This document shows, in pieces, positions 9,604 to 18,982 of a stretch of DNA of 64,000 nucleotides. The notes beneath the pieces are model-generated. The model made no database searches and was not told the DNA's origin. It saw nothing but the letters and a program-made list of their open reading frames with translations. Source of the stretch: Fulvivirga marina (GTDB lineage: Bacteria; Bacteroidota; Bacteroidia; Cytophagales; Cyclobacteriaceae); the NCBI RefSeq assembly GCF_016775155.1, contig NZ_JAEUGD010000031.1:62001-126000 (forward strand), written 5' to 3'. A program made the position numbers and the translations under genes. The stretch's first letter is position 1. Every line of letters starts with the position of its first letter.

Positions 9604-9943
9604 TTTTAATAATTTCTCCAGTTTTCTTAGAATATCTTTGCAGCTTACCTTTATCGTCTGCTTTTCTTCCCGTTCTGGTGGCCTCACCAGTTGCCGGATC
9701 TTTCAGCATCAAGTTACTTATATGAATCGCAGCTTCAGTCTTCTCTATTCCACCTTCAGGATTTGTAGCAGATGGTTTCACATGCTTGGTAACTACATTT
9801 ACACCTTCGACAACCGCTCGCAACTTAGAAGGCATAACTTCCAGCACCACACCCTCTTTTCCCTTGGAGTTACCTGCAATTACTTTTACAGTATCCCCTT
9901 TTCGTATGTGTAGTTTGGGTTGTTTATTTTTTCTTCTTTCCAT
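9596..9943 (-). CDS. rplX: 50S ribosomal protein L24
   Basis: L24 is an assembly-initiating protein of the large subunit. It has 115 residues with the KOW motif near the N terminus ([22 protein letters not shown]) and the family block [14 protein letters not shown]. The last codons overlap the rplE start. Order rplN-rplX-rplE is conserved. Confidence 0.98.
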   Translation of the reverse strand: MERRKNKQPKLHIRKGDTVKVIAGNSKGKEGVVLEVMPSKLRAVVEGVNVVTKHVKPSATNPEGGIEKTEAAIHISNLMLKDPATGEATRTGRKADDKGKLQRYSKKTGEIIKNG

Positions 9944-9945
9944 GA

Positions 9946-10314
9946 TTATAATACTTCAGGTGCCAGTGAAACAATTTTCATGAATTGCTTTTCACGCAAT
10001 TCCCTAGCTACAGGTCCAAAAATACGAGTGCCTCTTGGCTCATCATTAGCTGTAAGCAATACAGCGGCATTATCCTCGAATCTGATGTAAGAACCGTCTT
10101 TTCTTCTTACTTCCTTTTTAGTTCTAACAATAACGGCTTTAGAAACCGTACCCTTTTTCAGGTTACTGGATGAAAGTGCTGACTTCACTGATACAACAAT
10201 TTTGTCACCAACTGAAGCATACTTCTTACCAGTACCTCCCAATACACGAATGCAAAGAACTTCCTTTGCACCGCTATTATCTGCCACGTTTAATCTTGAC
10301 TCTTGTTGTATCAT
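9946..10314 (-). CDS. rplN: 50S ribosomal protein L14
   Basis: L14 is a core large-subunit protein at the subunit interface. The 122 residues start [24 protein letters not shown], the L14 signature, and end [16 protein letters not shown]. The length matches the family exactly. It follows rpsQ after one base. Confidence 0.99.
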   Translation of the reverse strand: MIQQESRLNVADNSGAKEVLCIRVLGGTGKKYASVGDKIVVSVKSALSSSNLKKGTVSKAVIVRTKKEVRRKDGSYIRFEDNAAVLLTANDEPRGTRIFGPVARELREKQFMKIVSLAPEVL

Positions 10315-10315
10315 C

Positions 10316-10573
10316 TTATTTAGCCTTTTCTATGATTTCAACTAATCTCCACCTTTTGTTCTTACTCAAAGGACGAGTTTCCATAATTTTCACAGTATCT
10401 CCGATACCGCACTCGTTCTTTTCGTCGTGAGCCGTAAACTTGGTAGTTTTCTTAACAAACTTACCATAAATAGGGTGCTTTTCTTTACGTAGTACAGACA
10501 CAGTAATGGACTTCTCCATCTTGTTGCTGACAACCTGCCCTATTCTTTCTTTTCTTAATTTTCTTGACTCCAT
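10316..10573 (-). CDS. rpsQ: 30S ribosomal protein S17
   Basis: S17 is an OB-fold protein that binds 16S rRNA early in assembly. From the ATG at 10573 it has 85 residues, starting [19 protein letters not shown]. It includes the motif [31 protein letters not shown]. The open frame extends six codons upstream (to 10591) into rpmC. The shorter start is preferred because it matches family N termini and leaves a seven-base gap. Confidence 0.97.
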   Translation of the reverse strand: MESRKLRKERIGQVVSNKMEKSITVSVLRKEKHPIYGKFVKKTTKFTAHDEKNECGIGDTVKIMETRPLSKNKRWRLVEIIEKAK

Positions 10574-10580
10574 GTAAATA

Positions 10581-10775
10581 TTATTTAGCAAGTTCCTTAG
10601 CCCTAATTTCTGTTTTTAACCTGGCTATCAATTTGCGCGTTTCTCTGATTTTCATAGGATTCTCGATTGGAGAAATCTCATGAGCAAATCTCATCTTTCT
10701 GTATGCTTCCTGCTCACCTGCCAGTTTTTGCTTCAGTTCTTCTATGCCTAATGCTTTAATCTCTGAATTTTTCAT
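10581..10775 (-). CDS. rpmC: 50S ribosomal protein L29
   Basis: L29 sits at the tunnel exit, where it helps dock signal recognition particle and trigger factor. The 64-residue, mostly helical protein starts [25 protein letters not shown] and contains [19 protein letters not shown], typical L29. It lies between rplP and rpsQ. Confidence 0.97.
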   Translation of the reverse strand: MKNSEIKALGIEELKQKLAGEQEAYRKMRFAHEISPIENPMKIRETRKLIARLKTEIRAKELAK

Positions 10776-10780
10776 CTTTA

Positions 10781-11203
10781 TTATGATTCAACGTAATCTC
10801 TACGTATTGCAAACTTAGTTTTAATAGGAAGCTTCATCTGTGCCAATCTTAACGCTTCTTGTGCCAACTCTTTCTTAACACCACCGGCTTCAAAAAGAAT
10901 TGTACCAGGCTTAACAACTGCTACCCAATACTCAGGTGCACCCTTACCTTTACCCATCCTTACCTCTGCGGGCTTCTTTGTAATAGGCTTATCAGGGAAT
11001 ATACGAATCCAAACTTGCCCTTCCCTTTTCATTGCTCTGGTCATTGCAATCCTTGCTGCCTCTATTTGTCTGGAAGTAATCCATCCAGCCTCTAGGGCTT
11101 TAATACCAAATGCTCCAAACGCAATTCTGTGACCACGCTGCGCTAATCCTTTTATCCTGCCTTTCTGCTGTTTCCTGAACTTAGTTCTTTTCGGCTGTAA
11201 CAT
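10781..11203 (-). CDS. rplP: 50S ribosomal protein L16
   Basis: L16 organises the A-site region of the large subunit. The 140 residues start [19 protein letters not shown] and contain [37 protein letters not shown], the full signature. It lies between rpsC and rpmC. The 50-base gap from rpsC holds two mutually exclusive hairpins. Confidence 0.98.
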   Translation of the reverse strand: MLQPKRTKFRKQQKGRIKGLAQRGHRIAFGAFGIKALEAGWITSRQIEAARIAMTRAMKREGQVWIRIFPDKPITKKPAEVRMGKGKGAPEYWVAVVKPGTILFEAGGVKKELAQEALRLAQMKLPIKTKFAIRRDYVES

Positions 11204-11221
11204 AATTTTATGACTTTAGAT

Positions 11222-11248
11222 TTGCGCAACAAGGTGCGCAATCACCTT
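11222..11248 (-). promoter_or_regulatory. Overlapping alternative hairpins between rpsC and rplP
   Basis: Two perfect stems share bases. TTGCGCA (11222-11228) pairs with TGCGCAA (11235-11241) around six bases, and AAGGTG (11231-11236) pairs with CACCTT (11243-11248) around six bases. They cannot form together. The two arms lie within the 50-base gap upstream of rplP. There is no T-tract. Function as a switch is inference. Confidence 0.4.
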
Positions 11249-11253
11249 ATGAC

Positions 11254-11988
11254 TTATTTATTTCTTCTACGTTTAGGACCGCTATCTCCAGAAGCTCTTT
11301 TTCTTCCTCCTCTTCCACTTCCTCCTGAGTTAGCAACTCCTACATTTGGAGAAAGATCTCTCTTTCCATAAACTTCTCCCTTGAAAATCCATACTTTGAT
11401 ACCAATCTTACCATATACAGTATTGGCCTCACAGATAGCGTAGTCAATATCAGCTCTCAACGTATGCAATGGAATTCTACCATCCTTGTACTGCTCGGTA
11501 CGAGCCATTTCAGCACCACCTAATCGACCTGATACTTTTATTTTGATCCCTTGAGCTCCAACTCTCATGGCAGATGCTATTGCCTGCTTCATTGCTCTTC
11601 TATATGAGATTCTTGCTTGCAACTGCTGAGCAACAGAGTCTCCCACAAGTTTAGCATCAAGCTCCGGTCTTTTTATTTCAAAGATATTGATCTGGACATC
11701 TTTGCCTGTAAGCTTTTTCAGTTCTTCCTTGATCTTATCAACTTCGGCACCACCTTTACCAATTACAACACCAGGACGTGCAGTATGAACCGTTAAGGTA
11801 ATTCTCTTTAAAGTTCTTTCGATGATAACTTTAGAAATACCACCTTTCGGGATACGAGCAGCCATATATTTTCTAATATTATGATCTTCGATCAATTTAT
11901 CAGAAAAAGTATTTCCACCATACCAGCTGGAATCCCATCCTCTTACGATGCCAAGTCTTAAAGCAATAGGGTTAACTTTCTGTCCCAT
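11254..11988 (-). CDS. rpsC: 30S ribosomal protein S3
   Basis: S3 forms part of the mRNA entry channel and has helicase-related activity on mRNA structure. The 244 residues comprise the N-terminal domain ([20 protein letters not shown]), the type II KH domain at about 45-110 ([18 protein letters not shown]) and the C-terminal S3 domain ([24 protein letters not shown]). A Gly/Arg/Lys-rich tail follows from about residue 215. Its ATG touches the rplV stop (one-base overlap). Confidence 0.98.
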   Translation of the reverse strand: MGQKVNPIALRLGIVRGWDSSWYGGNTFSDKLIEDHNIRKYMAARIPKGGISKVIIERTLKRITLTVHTARPGVVIGKGGAEVDKIKEELKKLTGKDVQINIFEIKRPELDAKLVGDSVAQQLQARISYRRAMKQAIASAMRVGAQGIKIKVSGRLGGAEMARTEQYKDGRIPLHTLRADIDYAICEANTVYGKIGIKVWIFKGEVYGKRDLSPNVGVANSGGSGRGGRKRASGDSGPKRRRNK

Positions 11989-12377
11989 TATTTATCTTCT
12001 TTTTCTTTTTTCTTAGTACTCTTTTCTGCTACAGGTGCCTTGCTATCCAGAATCAATGTAACATGATTAGATCTCTTTCTGATTCTATGAGCTCTACCCT
12101 GCGGAGCAGGTCTTAATCTTTTAAGGATTCTTCCACTGTCTACGTAAATTGATTTTACATAAAGATCAGCATCCTCCAGGTCCACATCCTGATTACCTTG
12201 TTGCCAGTTAGATATTGCAGAAAGCAACAATTTCTCTAACCTGGCAGCACCTTGCTTAGGCTCAAATTTTAATATGTTCAATGCCTTATTAACCCCTTCG
12301 CCACGGATAAGATCTGCAACGAGTCTCATCTTTCTGGGAGAGGTAGGTACATTCTTTAATTTAGCTACTGCCTCCAT
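11988..12377 (-). CDS. rplV: 50S ribosomal protein L22
   Basis: L22 lines the peptide exit tunnel. It has 129 residues with [20 protein letters not shown] at the N terminus and the block [24 protein letters not shown], which forms the tunnel hairpin. A short Lys/Glu-rich C-terminal tail is added. It lies between rpsS and rpsC. Confidence 0.98.
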   Translation of the reverse strand: MEAVAKLKNVPTSPRKMRLVADLIRGEGVNKALNILKFEPKQGAARLEKLLLSAISNWQQGNQDVDLEDADLYVKSIYVDSGRILKRLRPAPQGRAHRIRKRSNHVTLILDSKAPVAEKSTKKKEKEDK

Positions 12378-12379
12378 AA

Positions 12380-12658
12380 TTATCTTTTGCCTTTATCTTT
12401 TTTACCTACGTGTCCTCTGAAATTTCTGGTTGGAGCAAATTCACCGAATTTGTGACCTACCATGTTTTCAGTTACGTACACAGGGATAAATTTATTTCCG
12501 TTGTGAACAGCGAAAGTGTGTCCTACAAAATCAGGAGAGATCATTGACCTTCTTGACCAGGTCTTAATTACAGATTTCTTTCCTGAATCATTCATGACAT
12601 CGACTTTTTTCTCGAGTCTGAAATCTATATACGGTCCTTTTTTTAGTGATCTAGCCAT
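12380..12658 (-). CDS. rpsS: 30S ribosomal protein S19
   Basis: S19 is a small-subunit head protein that partners with S13. The 92 residues start [19 protein letters not shown] and contain [39 protein letters not shown], the complete signature. It overlaps the rplB stop by one base. Confidence 0.99.
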   Translation of the reverse strand: MARSLKKGPYIDFRLEKKVDVMNDSGKKSVIKTWSRRSMISPDFVGHTFAVHNGNKFIPVYVTENMVGHKFGEFAPTRNFRGHVGKKDKGKR

Positions 12659-13485
12659 TATTTCTTCTTACCTCTACTGATGATTAGATTATTTGAATAT
12701 TTCTTAGGCGTTCTGGTTTTCTTACCTTTCGAGTAAAGACCCTTTCTAGATCTAGGGTGCCCTCCTGAGGACTTACCCTCACCACCACCCATTGGGTGAT
12801 CAACAGGGTTCATAGCAACACCTCTTGTTCTAGGTCTCTTACCTAACCAGCGGTTTCTTCCCGCCTTACCTAGTCTAACGTTCATATGATCAGAGTTAGA
12901 TACTGATCCTACAGTAGCCAGACATGTAACTAATACTTTTCTAGTTTCACCTGAAGGCAATTTGATAGTAGCATATTTTCCTTCTCTTGCAGTGAGCTGA
13001 GCGTATGAGCCTGCACTTCTTGCCATTGCTCCACCTTTACCAGGCTTCAACTCTATATTGTGAACGATTGTACCTAAAGGAATTTTTGCGAGGGGTAATG
13101 CATTTCCTACTTCAGGAGCTACTGATTCTCCTGATTTAATCTCTTGACCAACCTGAAGTCCTTCAGGTGCCAAAATATAGGTCTTTGCTCCATCAGCATA
13201 ATATAACAATGCTAAACGCGCAGATCTTGTAGGATCATATTCAATGGCCTTAACAGTTGCCGGCACATCAAATTTATTTCTTTTAAAATCTACAATCCTA
13301 GTCTTTCGTTTGTGACCACCACCAATGTAACGCATGGTCATTTTTCCAGAATTGTTTCTACCTCCAGATCTTTTGTTTGTTACAACCAGTGACTTTTCAG
13401 GCTCAGACTTAGTAATCTCAGTAAAGGCAGGAGCTATCCTGTATCTTTGCCCTGGAGTAACTGGTCTTAATTTCTTAATTGCCAT
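12658..13485 (-). CDS. rplB: 50S ribosomal protein L2
   Basis: L2 is required for subunit association and peptidyl-transferase structure. It has 275 residues, an OB-fold N-terminal domain and an SH3-like C-terminal domain. The conserved [23 protein letters not shown] block is present, including the functionally important His in HPMGGGEG. It lies between rplW and rpsS. Confidence 0.99.
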   Translation of the reverse strand: MAIKKLRPVTPGQRYRIAPAFTEITKSEPEKSLVVTNKRSGGRNNSGKMTMRYIGGGHKRKTRIVDFKRNKFDVPATVKAIEYDPTRSARLALLYYADGAKTYILAPEGLQVGQEIKSGESVAPEVGNALPLAKIPLGTIVHNIELKPGKGGAMARSAGSYAQLTAREGKYATIKLPSGETRKVLVTCLATVGSVSNSDHMNVRLGKAGRNRWLGKRPRTRGVAMNPVDHPMGGGEGKSSGGHPRSRKGLYSKGKKTRTPKKYSNNLIISRGKKK

Positions 13486-13498
13486 CTCTTCTTAATGA

Positions 13499-13786
13499 TT
13501 AAATTTCGCTGTAAAAATCTATTACTTCACCATCCGCTACCGTTACAATAGCTTTTTTGTATGACGGGGTTCTTCCAGTAACGACTCTGGACTTAGTATA
13601 CCTGGACTTTGCTTTACCAAGGTAATTCATGGTATTTACATCCTCCACAGTAACTCCGTACATTTTTTCTACAGCCTTCTTAATCTCCACTTTATTAGCT
13701 TTGCGATTTACAATGAAACCATACTTGCCTTTCTCATTTAAAGCAGAAACTTTTTCTGTAACCAATGGCTTTATTAAAACACTCAT
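13499..13786 (-). CDS. rplW: 50S ribosomal protein L23
   Basis: L23 is the main docking site for trigger factor and SRP at the tunnel exit. The 95 residues start MSVLIKPLVTEKVSALNEKGKYGFIVNRKANKVEIKKAVEKMYGV, the L23 signature. It is followed by rplB after 13 bases. Confidence 0.98.
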   Translation of the reverse strand: MSVLIKPLVTEKVSALNEKGKYGFIVNRKANKVEIKKAVEKMYGVTVEDVNTMNYLGKAKSRYTKSRVVTGRTPSYKKAIVTVADGEVIDFYSEI

Positions 13787-13788
13787 TT

Positions 13789-14418
13789 TTATTTCTTCAA
13801 TAAGTTATCAATCTTCTCTACTGAGCTTTCGCTAAGTATTAAATTATCAGCATGCAACACATCGTAGGTATTCAGACTGTCTGCTGTTATTACCTTTGTG
13901 TTCTGTATATTTCTTCCTGAAAGTACAACATTTTTACTGTTCTCAGCAAGAACCAATAGTGTCTTTTTATCTCCTAAGGAAAGGGCCTCCAACATCTTAA
14001 GGTATTCTTTTGTTTTAGGGGCTTCCATATTGAAGTCCTCAACAATAGCTATACTATTATCCTTTGCTTTGTAGGTCAATGCTGATTTTCTTGCCAACTC
14101 TTTCAATTTCTTATTTAGCTTGAAAGAATAGTCTCTTGGAGCAGGACCAAATACACGTCCACCACCTCTAAACACGGGTGACTTTATGCTACCCGCTCTA
14201 GCTGTACCAGTACCCTTTTGCTTTTTGATCTTTTTAGTAGATCCACTTATTTCCGCTCTTTCTTTTGACTTGTGAGTACCCTGTCTCTGATTAGCAAGAT
14301 ACTGTTTAACATCAAGGTAGATCGCATGATCGTTTGGCTCGATACCAAATACTTCTTCAGAAAGACTTATTTTCCTTCCTGTATCTTCACCACTATATTT
14401 TACTACTGAAATGTCCAT
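13789..14418 (-). CDS. rplD: 50S ribosomal protein L4
   Basis: L4 has an extended loop lining the exit tunnel; in E. coli it represses the S10 operon. The 209 residues include the loop segment [42 protein letters not shown], diagnostic for L4, and the C-terminal globular domain. Its ATG overlaps the rplC stop by one base. Confidence 0.98.
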   Translation of the reverse strand: MDISVVKYSGEDTGRKISLSEEVFGIEPNDHAIYLDVKQYLANQRQGTHKSKERAEISGSTKKIKKQKGTGTARAGSIKSPVFRGGGRVFGPAPRDYSFKLNKKLKELARKSALTYKAKDNSIAIVEDFNMEAPKTKEYLKMLEALSLGDKKTLLVLAENSKNVVLSGRNIQNTKVITADSLNTYDVLHADNLILSESSVEKIDNLLKK

Positions 14419-15050
14419 TACTTCTCGAGAATTACAGTTGAATTATTTGCCCCTGGTATAGAACCACTTATTAAAATCAAGTTCTTTTCAGGTATGATTT
14501 TCATTACTTGAAGGTTAATAGCTTTAACCCTATTACCTCCAGCTCTACCAGCCATTCTCATACCTTTAAATACTCTGGCAGGATAAGAAGCACCACCAAT
14601 AGAACCTGGGGCCCTTAATCTGTTGTGCTGACCATGAGTACTTTGCCCAACACCACCAAAACCGTGTCTTTTAACAACACCCTGGAAACCTTTACCTTTA
14701 GATGTACCAATTGCATCAACGAAGTCTCCTTCCTCAAACACATCACCCACCTTAATTTCCTGCCCCAATTGCACACCTCCCTCAAACTCCATTCTGAAAT
14801 CCCTAAATTCCACGAGCTCTTTCTTAGGAGTAGTGTTAGCATTCTTAAAATGCCCTAGCAACGCTTTAGGAGTATTTTTCTCTTTACGTTCTCCAAAGCC
14901 TAACTGGACAGCTGTGTACCCATCAGTCTCCTCATTTTTTACTTGTGTTACTACACAAGGACCAGCCTCTATCACCGTGCATGGGACGTTTTTCCCAGCG
15001 GCACTGTAAATGCTAGTCATTCCGATTTTCTTTCCTATAATACCAGACAT
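14418..15050 (-). CDS. rplC: 50S ribosomal protein L3
   Basis: L3 is an early assembly protein with an arm reaching the peptidyl-transferase centre. It has 210 residues starting [32 protein letters not shown]. The arm region [54 protein letters not shown] is intact. It is the first gene of the operon here; rpsJ, which usually precedes it, is not in the window. A strong promoter lies 62 bases upstream of its ATG. Confidence 0.99.
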   Translation of the reverse strand: MSGIIGKKIGMTSIYSAAGKNVPCTVIEAGPCVVTQVKNEETDGYTAVQLGFGERKEKNTPKALLGHFKNANTTPKKELVEFRDFRMEFEGGVQLGQEIKVGDVFEEGDFVDAIGTSKGKGFQGVVKRHGFGGVGQSTHGQHNRLRAPGSIGGASYPARVFKGMRMAGRAGGNRVKAINLQVMKIIPEKNLILISGSIPGANNSTVILEK

Positions 15051-15111
15051 TTTAAAATCTTTATAAGCGTACTTTAGCTATAGCTTTTACGGTTTTTCCG
15101 CAAAAGGACTG

Positions 15112-15142
15112 CAAAGATAGTAACTTAAAGCGAGTTACCAAA
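15112..15142 (-). promoter_or_regulatory. Main promoter of the ribosomal protein operon
   Basis: The minus strand has TTTG at 15142-15139, a 19-base spacer, then TATCTTTG at 15119-15112. Both elements and the spacing fit the Bacteroidota housekeeping promoter (TTG, 17-21 bases, TAnnTTTG). The start of transcription is expected near 15105, giving a leader of about 55 bases before the rplC ATG at 15050. Confidence 0.75.
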
Positions 15143-15214
15143 TACTAGTTATTAAATTTTTTAAAGAATAATATTTGGGGGTAGTGCGGTCTGCCTTACT
15201 TTACTACGAGGGTG

Positions 15215-15245
15215 CAAAGATGCGATAAATGTTTAAATATGGCAA
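15215..15245 (-). promoter_or_regulatory. Possible second, upstream promoter of the ribosomal operon
   Basis: TTG at 15245-15243, a 20-base spacer and CATCTTTG at 15222-15215 resemble the Bacteroidota promoter, with one mismatch in the -7 element (C for T). It lies about 100 bases upstream of the stronger promoter on the same strand. Tandem promoters are common before ribosomal operons, but this one is only suggested by sequence. Confidence 0.35.
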
Positions 15246-15259
15246 GAGTTATTTTCACT

Positions 15260-15282
15260 GACTTAAATTATTGATTTAAGTC
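15260..15282. repeat. Inverted repeat at the end of the pigment operon
   Basis: A perfect nine-base inverted repeat, GACTTAAAT (15260-15268) and ATTTAAGTC (15274-15282), with a five-base loop lies 12 bases after the stop of the last pigment gene. The stem is A/T-rich and no T-tract follows on the minus strand, so it would be at best a weak terminator. Read-through toward the ribosomal operon is therefore possible. Confidence 0.45.
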
Positions 15283-15294
15283 CTCGTTCTCATA

Positions 15295-16590
15295 TTAGGC
15301 TTTTAAAGATCTATGATCGATAAACTTTACTGGCTTTCGGCTGGTTTTGGGGTATATGAGTTTAAGAATTTCAGATTCAGACACCTCCTCAAGCCCTGGA
15401 GTGACACGTAAAAGTGTTCGGAACTTATCGGCAAGCTTCTTTCTCTCATATTTCACTCCGGTGCTATACTTAACGGTAAGTTCATCATTACCGTATTGGT
15501 CAGCAGTTGCCAACACTTGATAGTAACCAATACTATCATCATTATCCAAGAGGTCAAAGATAGCGGGAGGGTAGCAGGTTGTTCCTTTGTATTTTATCAA
15601 TTGGTTCTTTCTACCTAATACTGGGCTTACTCTAAGCGTATTGCGCCCACATGAACATGGTTCATCTAATATAGCGCACATGTCCCCGGTTTTAAACCTT
15701 ATTAGAGGCATGGCTTCCACTCCAAGGGTAGTAATAGTAAGCTCTCCCAAGGTTCCTGCAGGGACTGGCTGGCCATGATCGTCAAGGACCTCTGCTACAA
15801 GAAGTTCTGGGTGTAAGTGACCTCCCTGTCCTTGCGAACATTCTGTGAATGCAGCTGCCATTTCAGTAGAGGCATAGGTAGAATAGAGTTCGATGCCCCA
15901 CTTTTCAGTTATCTTTTCACCAAGTGCATTGAGAGAAAGGTCGCCTTTTCTAATGGGTTCCCCGATACATATTGCTTTTTTAACGGAGCTGTTTTTAAAA
16001 TCTATACCCTCAACCTCAGCGTATTCAATTAACTTAACCAAAAAAGATGGTACAATAATGAGTGCTGTTGGCTTAATTTCCTGTATTGTCTTCCATTGTA
16101 ACTGAGGCAAGCCCGGCCCTACTCTTACCATACCAGCACCAAGCTCTCTGGCTCCTAGCGCATAAGCTAGACCTGCCATGAACTGACGGTCCAAAGTGGT
16201 AGTAAGTTGATATATTTCGCTTTCATCACCTCCAGTGCAAGCCAACGATATGGCTTCATTATATGCAAGCCTTTTTACATCATTCTCTGTTAAAGGAACT
16301 GTAACCGCTGCCCCTTCCGTGCCGGAAGTGTTGCAATATTCTACAATTTCAATAGGTGATACACACCAGAAATCCTGCTGATATTTTTGCAAATGCCCTT
16401 TGTTTGTTGGCGGAATTAACTTGAGATCATCAATAGAATTAATGGATTGAACATCGACCTGATGTTTATCAAAATGACGCTTATAAAAAGGTGATCTCTC
16501 ACTCACAAACAAGAGCAATTTTTTAAGTTCTTCGAACTGATGGTTTGATATATCTTCCTTTCCCCTGCTTTCTAATGGAGGTATATTCAT
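15295..16590 (-). CDS. Phenylacetate-CoA ligase-like acyl-activating enzyme
   Basis: This belongs to the ANL adenylate-forming superfamily, PaaK branch: it activates an aromatic acid with ATP for transfer to CoA or a carrier protein. The 431 residues contain the phosphate-binding motif at 87-93 (NTSGTEG, a variant of TSGTTG). Further on are YSTYASTEMA, the acyl-adenylate A5-type motif LIRFKTGDMC with the ribose-binding Asp, and a Cys-containing segment PCSCGRNTLRV common in PaaK proteins. The C-terminal subdomain ends in KLIYPKTSRKPVKFID. As last gene of the pigment operon it most likely activates the p-coumarate starter unit (the ApeH role). Direct loading of an ACP rather than CoA is possible. 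Confidence 0.85.
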   Translation of the reverse strand: MNIPPLESRGKEDISNHQFEELKKLLLFVSERSPFYKRHFDKHQVDVQSINSIDDLKLIPPTNKGHLQKYQQDFWCVSPIEIVEYCNTSGTEGAAVTVPLTENDVKRLAYNEAISLACTGGDESEIYQLTTTLDRQFMAGLAYALGARELGAGMVRVGPGLPQLQWKTIQEIKPTALIIVPSFLVKLIEYAEVEGIDFKNSSVKKAICIGEPIRKGDLSLNALGEKITEKWGIELYSTYASTEMAAAFTECSQGQGGHLHPELLVAEVLDDHGQPVPAGTLGELTITTLGVEAMPLIRFKTGDMCAILDEPCSCGRNTLRVSPVLGRKNQLIKYKGTTCYPPAIFDLLDNDDSIGYYQVLATADQYGNDELTVKYSTGVKYERKKLADKFRTLLRVTPGLEEVSESEILKLIYPKTSRKPVKFIDHRSLKA

Positions 16591-16604
16591 GGCCGAATTG
16601 ACTT

Positions 16605-18284
16605 TTACTGGATGTTCAGATGTTTACGGCATATTTTCAAGCCTTCCTCGATATGCTTTCTCTCACTCTTTTTGGCGATTTCCAGATCCAGCGCAATATT
16701 ATAATATTTTTCAGCCTCTTGCCAAGATTCAATACTTTTAAAATAATCTCCCAAGTAGAAATAAGTTAAAAATCCATGAGGGTTACTTTCTATAAATCTA
16801 TTTACATCCTCATTATGCAAAACAAATTCACCCCCTTTCGCCAGATGTTTCTGAATTTTTCCTCTTATCTCTACAAAATCAATATATCTCTTATATCTAT
16901 CGGTAAACAAAAAAGCATCTTTACCAATACTCAAAGAGTCCGTATATGTAAACTGTTTTTTCTTTGTCTCCTTGAAAATTTTGTTCAGGTCATAAGCTAT
17001 AAAATCGCCTAACTGATAAGGAGGGGCGGAGACCCAGGCGATCATCTGCTCCGGTGAGAAAATAACAGAATGATGTGCTATAAGTTGATTAATAGCTTTT
17101 TCATTGGCAAGACCTATGTCCTCTCCATCAACACCTCTTTTATCCCTTAGCACAAGTGCTACCTTTTCCGGGTTAAGTGGTGCCAGTGAATCTATCAACT
17201 GACCAACACGCTCATACCGGTAATCCGAAACTCCCTCCTGTAAATACTCCTGGTTGAGCGGATCATCTTGTAGTTCATTACTTTGAAAATGATTTGTAAT
17301 TATCATTTCACTATCATTTTCTTCATATAGTGCGGTTGCTTCCGGGGTTTTCTCAATCAACGCAGCTCTGCCATCCTGCTTCGAACCTATTAGAAAGGTC
17401 TCCGCCACAAAAGATTCATATGACCTCGCAATATCATATGCCTCGTCGATGGTTCCAGCATATTGTAAAATCTGTCGAGCAATAATCGACACTGGCGTTT
17501 TCCCCATAGAAGGAATACCGGATTTAGCCGAATTGAGCGTCACCGTCAACCCCATTTCGTTCATTCCTGAAACAACGCCACTAAAGCATGCCCAGGTTAC
17601 TGACATAAATTGGTAACCATCATCAGGATTGTAAAAAGCCACCATTCTATCTTTTGCAAATTCCTCCCCGAAATAAAAATCAAAGTTCCGCCCTATAAGT
17701 AATTTGCCATTCTCTGATTTCTCGCCTCTCACGGCAAACGAGGTACAACCTACAAGGTTCATATTCTGCAATGCATGTCCAATATCATGAGCCGCATGAT
17801 AGCTCAGCCCACGATGGTACTTAGGTGATATATAATCAAATGAGTCAGCCATATATTGTGAAGACCCATATATTTCTTTTAAATATTCTTCGGGAACATA
17901 TTCATCAAGGTCACGATGAAACCAGCCCACAACATACTTTAAGAAGTTGAGATAAGAACTTGATGGCACTCTATTTTCAATCTCAGTGATAAACGAACTC
18001 TCTTTCTCAGCCAGTAGTTGCTGTGCCAAAGCACCAAAAGCTAACCCACGCTCATACGGATCGCCCCGAAGGTAAATTTCCCAGATCTCTTTATCATTTT
18101 TATGAATCCAGCTGCCATCGATAGTAGCATAATGATCATCTCCTAAATTTTCAACTTTCACATGGTCTATCTCCTGCCCCCCGGCAAGAGGGGATGACAT
18201 GTGAACATTAAAAAAATAGATGGCAACTAATACTAACAGCACCAGCACAAAAACACCAAATACGATCTTAATTTTTTTTCTCAT
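16605..18284 (-). CDS. Membrane-anchored C45-family (penicillin acyltransferase-like) Ntn hydrolase/acyltransferase
   Basis: The 559-residue protein has one N-terminal membrane helix (about residues 6-25) and a large outside domain. The stretch around Cys180 (NLVGCTSFAVRG, then LLIGRNFDF) is typical of the acyl-CoA:6-aminopenicillanate acyltransferase family. There an N-terminal nucleophile Cys is exposed by self-cleavage just before it. Downstream FMSVTWACFSGVVSGMNEMGLTVTLNS is the second conserved block. The C terminus (about 480-555) looks like a short TPR-type helical repeat. In this operon it may transfer the polyene acyl group or hydrolyse an amide or ester; the actual substrate is unknown. 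It starts ten codons before a hydrophobic helix with a KKIK basic flank. Confidence 0.75.
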   Translation of the reverse strand: MRKKIKIVFGVFVLVLLVLVAIYFFNVHMSSPLAGGQEIDHVKVENLGDDHYATIDGSWIHKNDKEIWEIYLRGDPYERGLAFGALAQQLLAEKESSFITEIENRVPSSSYLNFLKYVVGWFHRDLDEYVPEEYLKEIYGSSQYMADSFDYISPKYHRGLSYHAAHDIGHALQNMNLVGCTSFAVRGEKSENGKLLIGRNFDFYFGEEFAKDRMVAFYNPDDGYQFMSVTWACFSGVVSGMNEMGLTVTLNSAKSGIPSMGKTPVSIIARQILQYAGTIDEAYDIARSYESFVAETFLIGSKQDGRAALIEKTPEATALYEENDSEMIITNHFQSNELQDDPLNQEYLQEGVSDYRYERVGQLIDSLAPLNPEKVALVLRDKRGVDGEDIGLANEKAINQLIAHHSVIFSPEQMIAWVSAPPYQLGDFIAYDLNKIFKETKKKQFTYTDSLSIGKDAFLFTDRYKRYIDFVEIRGKIQKHLAKGGEFVLHNEDVNRFIESNPHGFLTYFYLGDYFKSIESWQEAEKYYNIALDLEIAKKSERKHIEEGLKICRKHLNIQ

Positions 18285-18304
18285 TACGTCTATGGAACAG
18301 GTCT

Positions 18305-18982
18305 TTAGTCTCTATATTGATCTTCAATATTTTCTCCCATTGTACCTCTTAATCTTTGCCAAAAACTTTCCCGTTCAGGAAGTGCTTTAAAGTCTTCCTT
18401 AAGAGCAATTTCAGGGTCAATAATTACATCTAAGAAGTGTAGCTGCTCTAAAATGGTGTACTGAATGGGCAGATATTTTATTTTAAACGGTCTGCTCTCT
18501 GCATATTGTTGCAGGAAAAACGATTGAAAGGGATCTGTAGCCAGGGCTATTTTCTTAAACCCTTTGGACTTTGCTAATTCATATGAATAAAACAGATTCT
18601 CAGTACTATGCTCAGCATTGGTTTCTGTAAAAATCAGATTTTCGGGCACCCCTAATTCAATAGCATATTGCTTCATGATGGTACCCTCAATATACGGTGA
18701 GTATACTGCGCTTCCAGAATAAATAATATGCTTTGCTAACCCTTTCTCCCAAAGGTATTTTGACCAATATATGCGTGTCTTCATAATATCATGCCATTTA
18801 CCTTTATAAGGATAGCCGGGAACAATAATGACGTCATAGGGCGCATCCGTTATTGCATCATGATACGTATCTCTAGTGGTTTTCTTTAAATAGAAATAAA
18901 GCATTACTATGGACACAAGTGCAACCACATGAAGCCAGAGAACTACTTTAACTATCCTATTTTTAAAGAACCTTTTTAACAT
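18305..18982 (-). CDS. DUF218 / YdcF-SanA-like membrane-anchored protein
   Basis: The 225-residue protein has one N-terminal membrane helix (about residues 12-30) and a DUF218 domain. Typical blocks are DVIIVPGYPYKGKW, IIYSGSAVYSPYIEG, TNAEHSTENLFYS and KIALATDPFQSFFL. DUF218 proteins (YdcF, SanA, ElyC) are envelope proteins of poorly known chemistry linked to cell-wall and lipid-carrier metabolism. The ATG at 18982 overlaps the preceding stop by one base (TGATG); a GTG one codon upstream is also possible. Its place in the operon suggests a role in anchoring or envelope handling of the pigment, which is inference. Confidence 0.7.
   Translation of the reverse strand: MLKRFFKNRIVKVVLWLHVVALVSIVMLYFYLKKTTRDTYHDAITDAPYDVIIVPGYPYKGKWHDIMKTRIYWSKYLWEKGLAKHIIYSGSAVYSPYIEGTIMKQYAIELGVPENLIFTETNAEHSTENLFYSYELAKSKGFKKIALATDPFQSFFLQQYAESRPFKIKYLPIQYTILEQLHFLDVIIDPEIALKEDFKALPERESFWQRLRGTMGENIEDQYRD

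Noticed and set aside
9542-9913. 123-codon plus-strand open frame over rplE/rplX
   Set aside because: It is antisense to two clear ribosomal protein genes and has no family resemblance.
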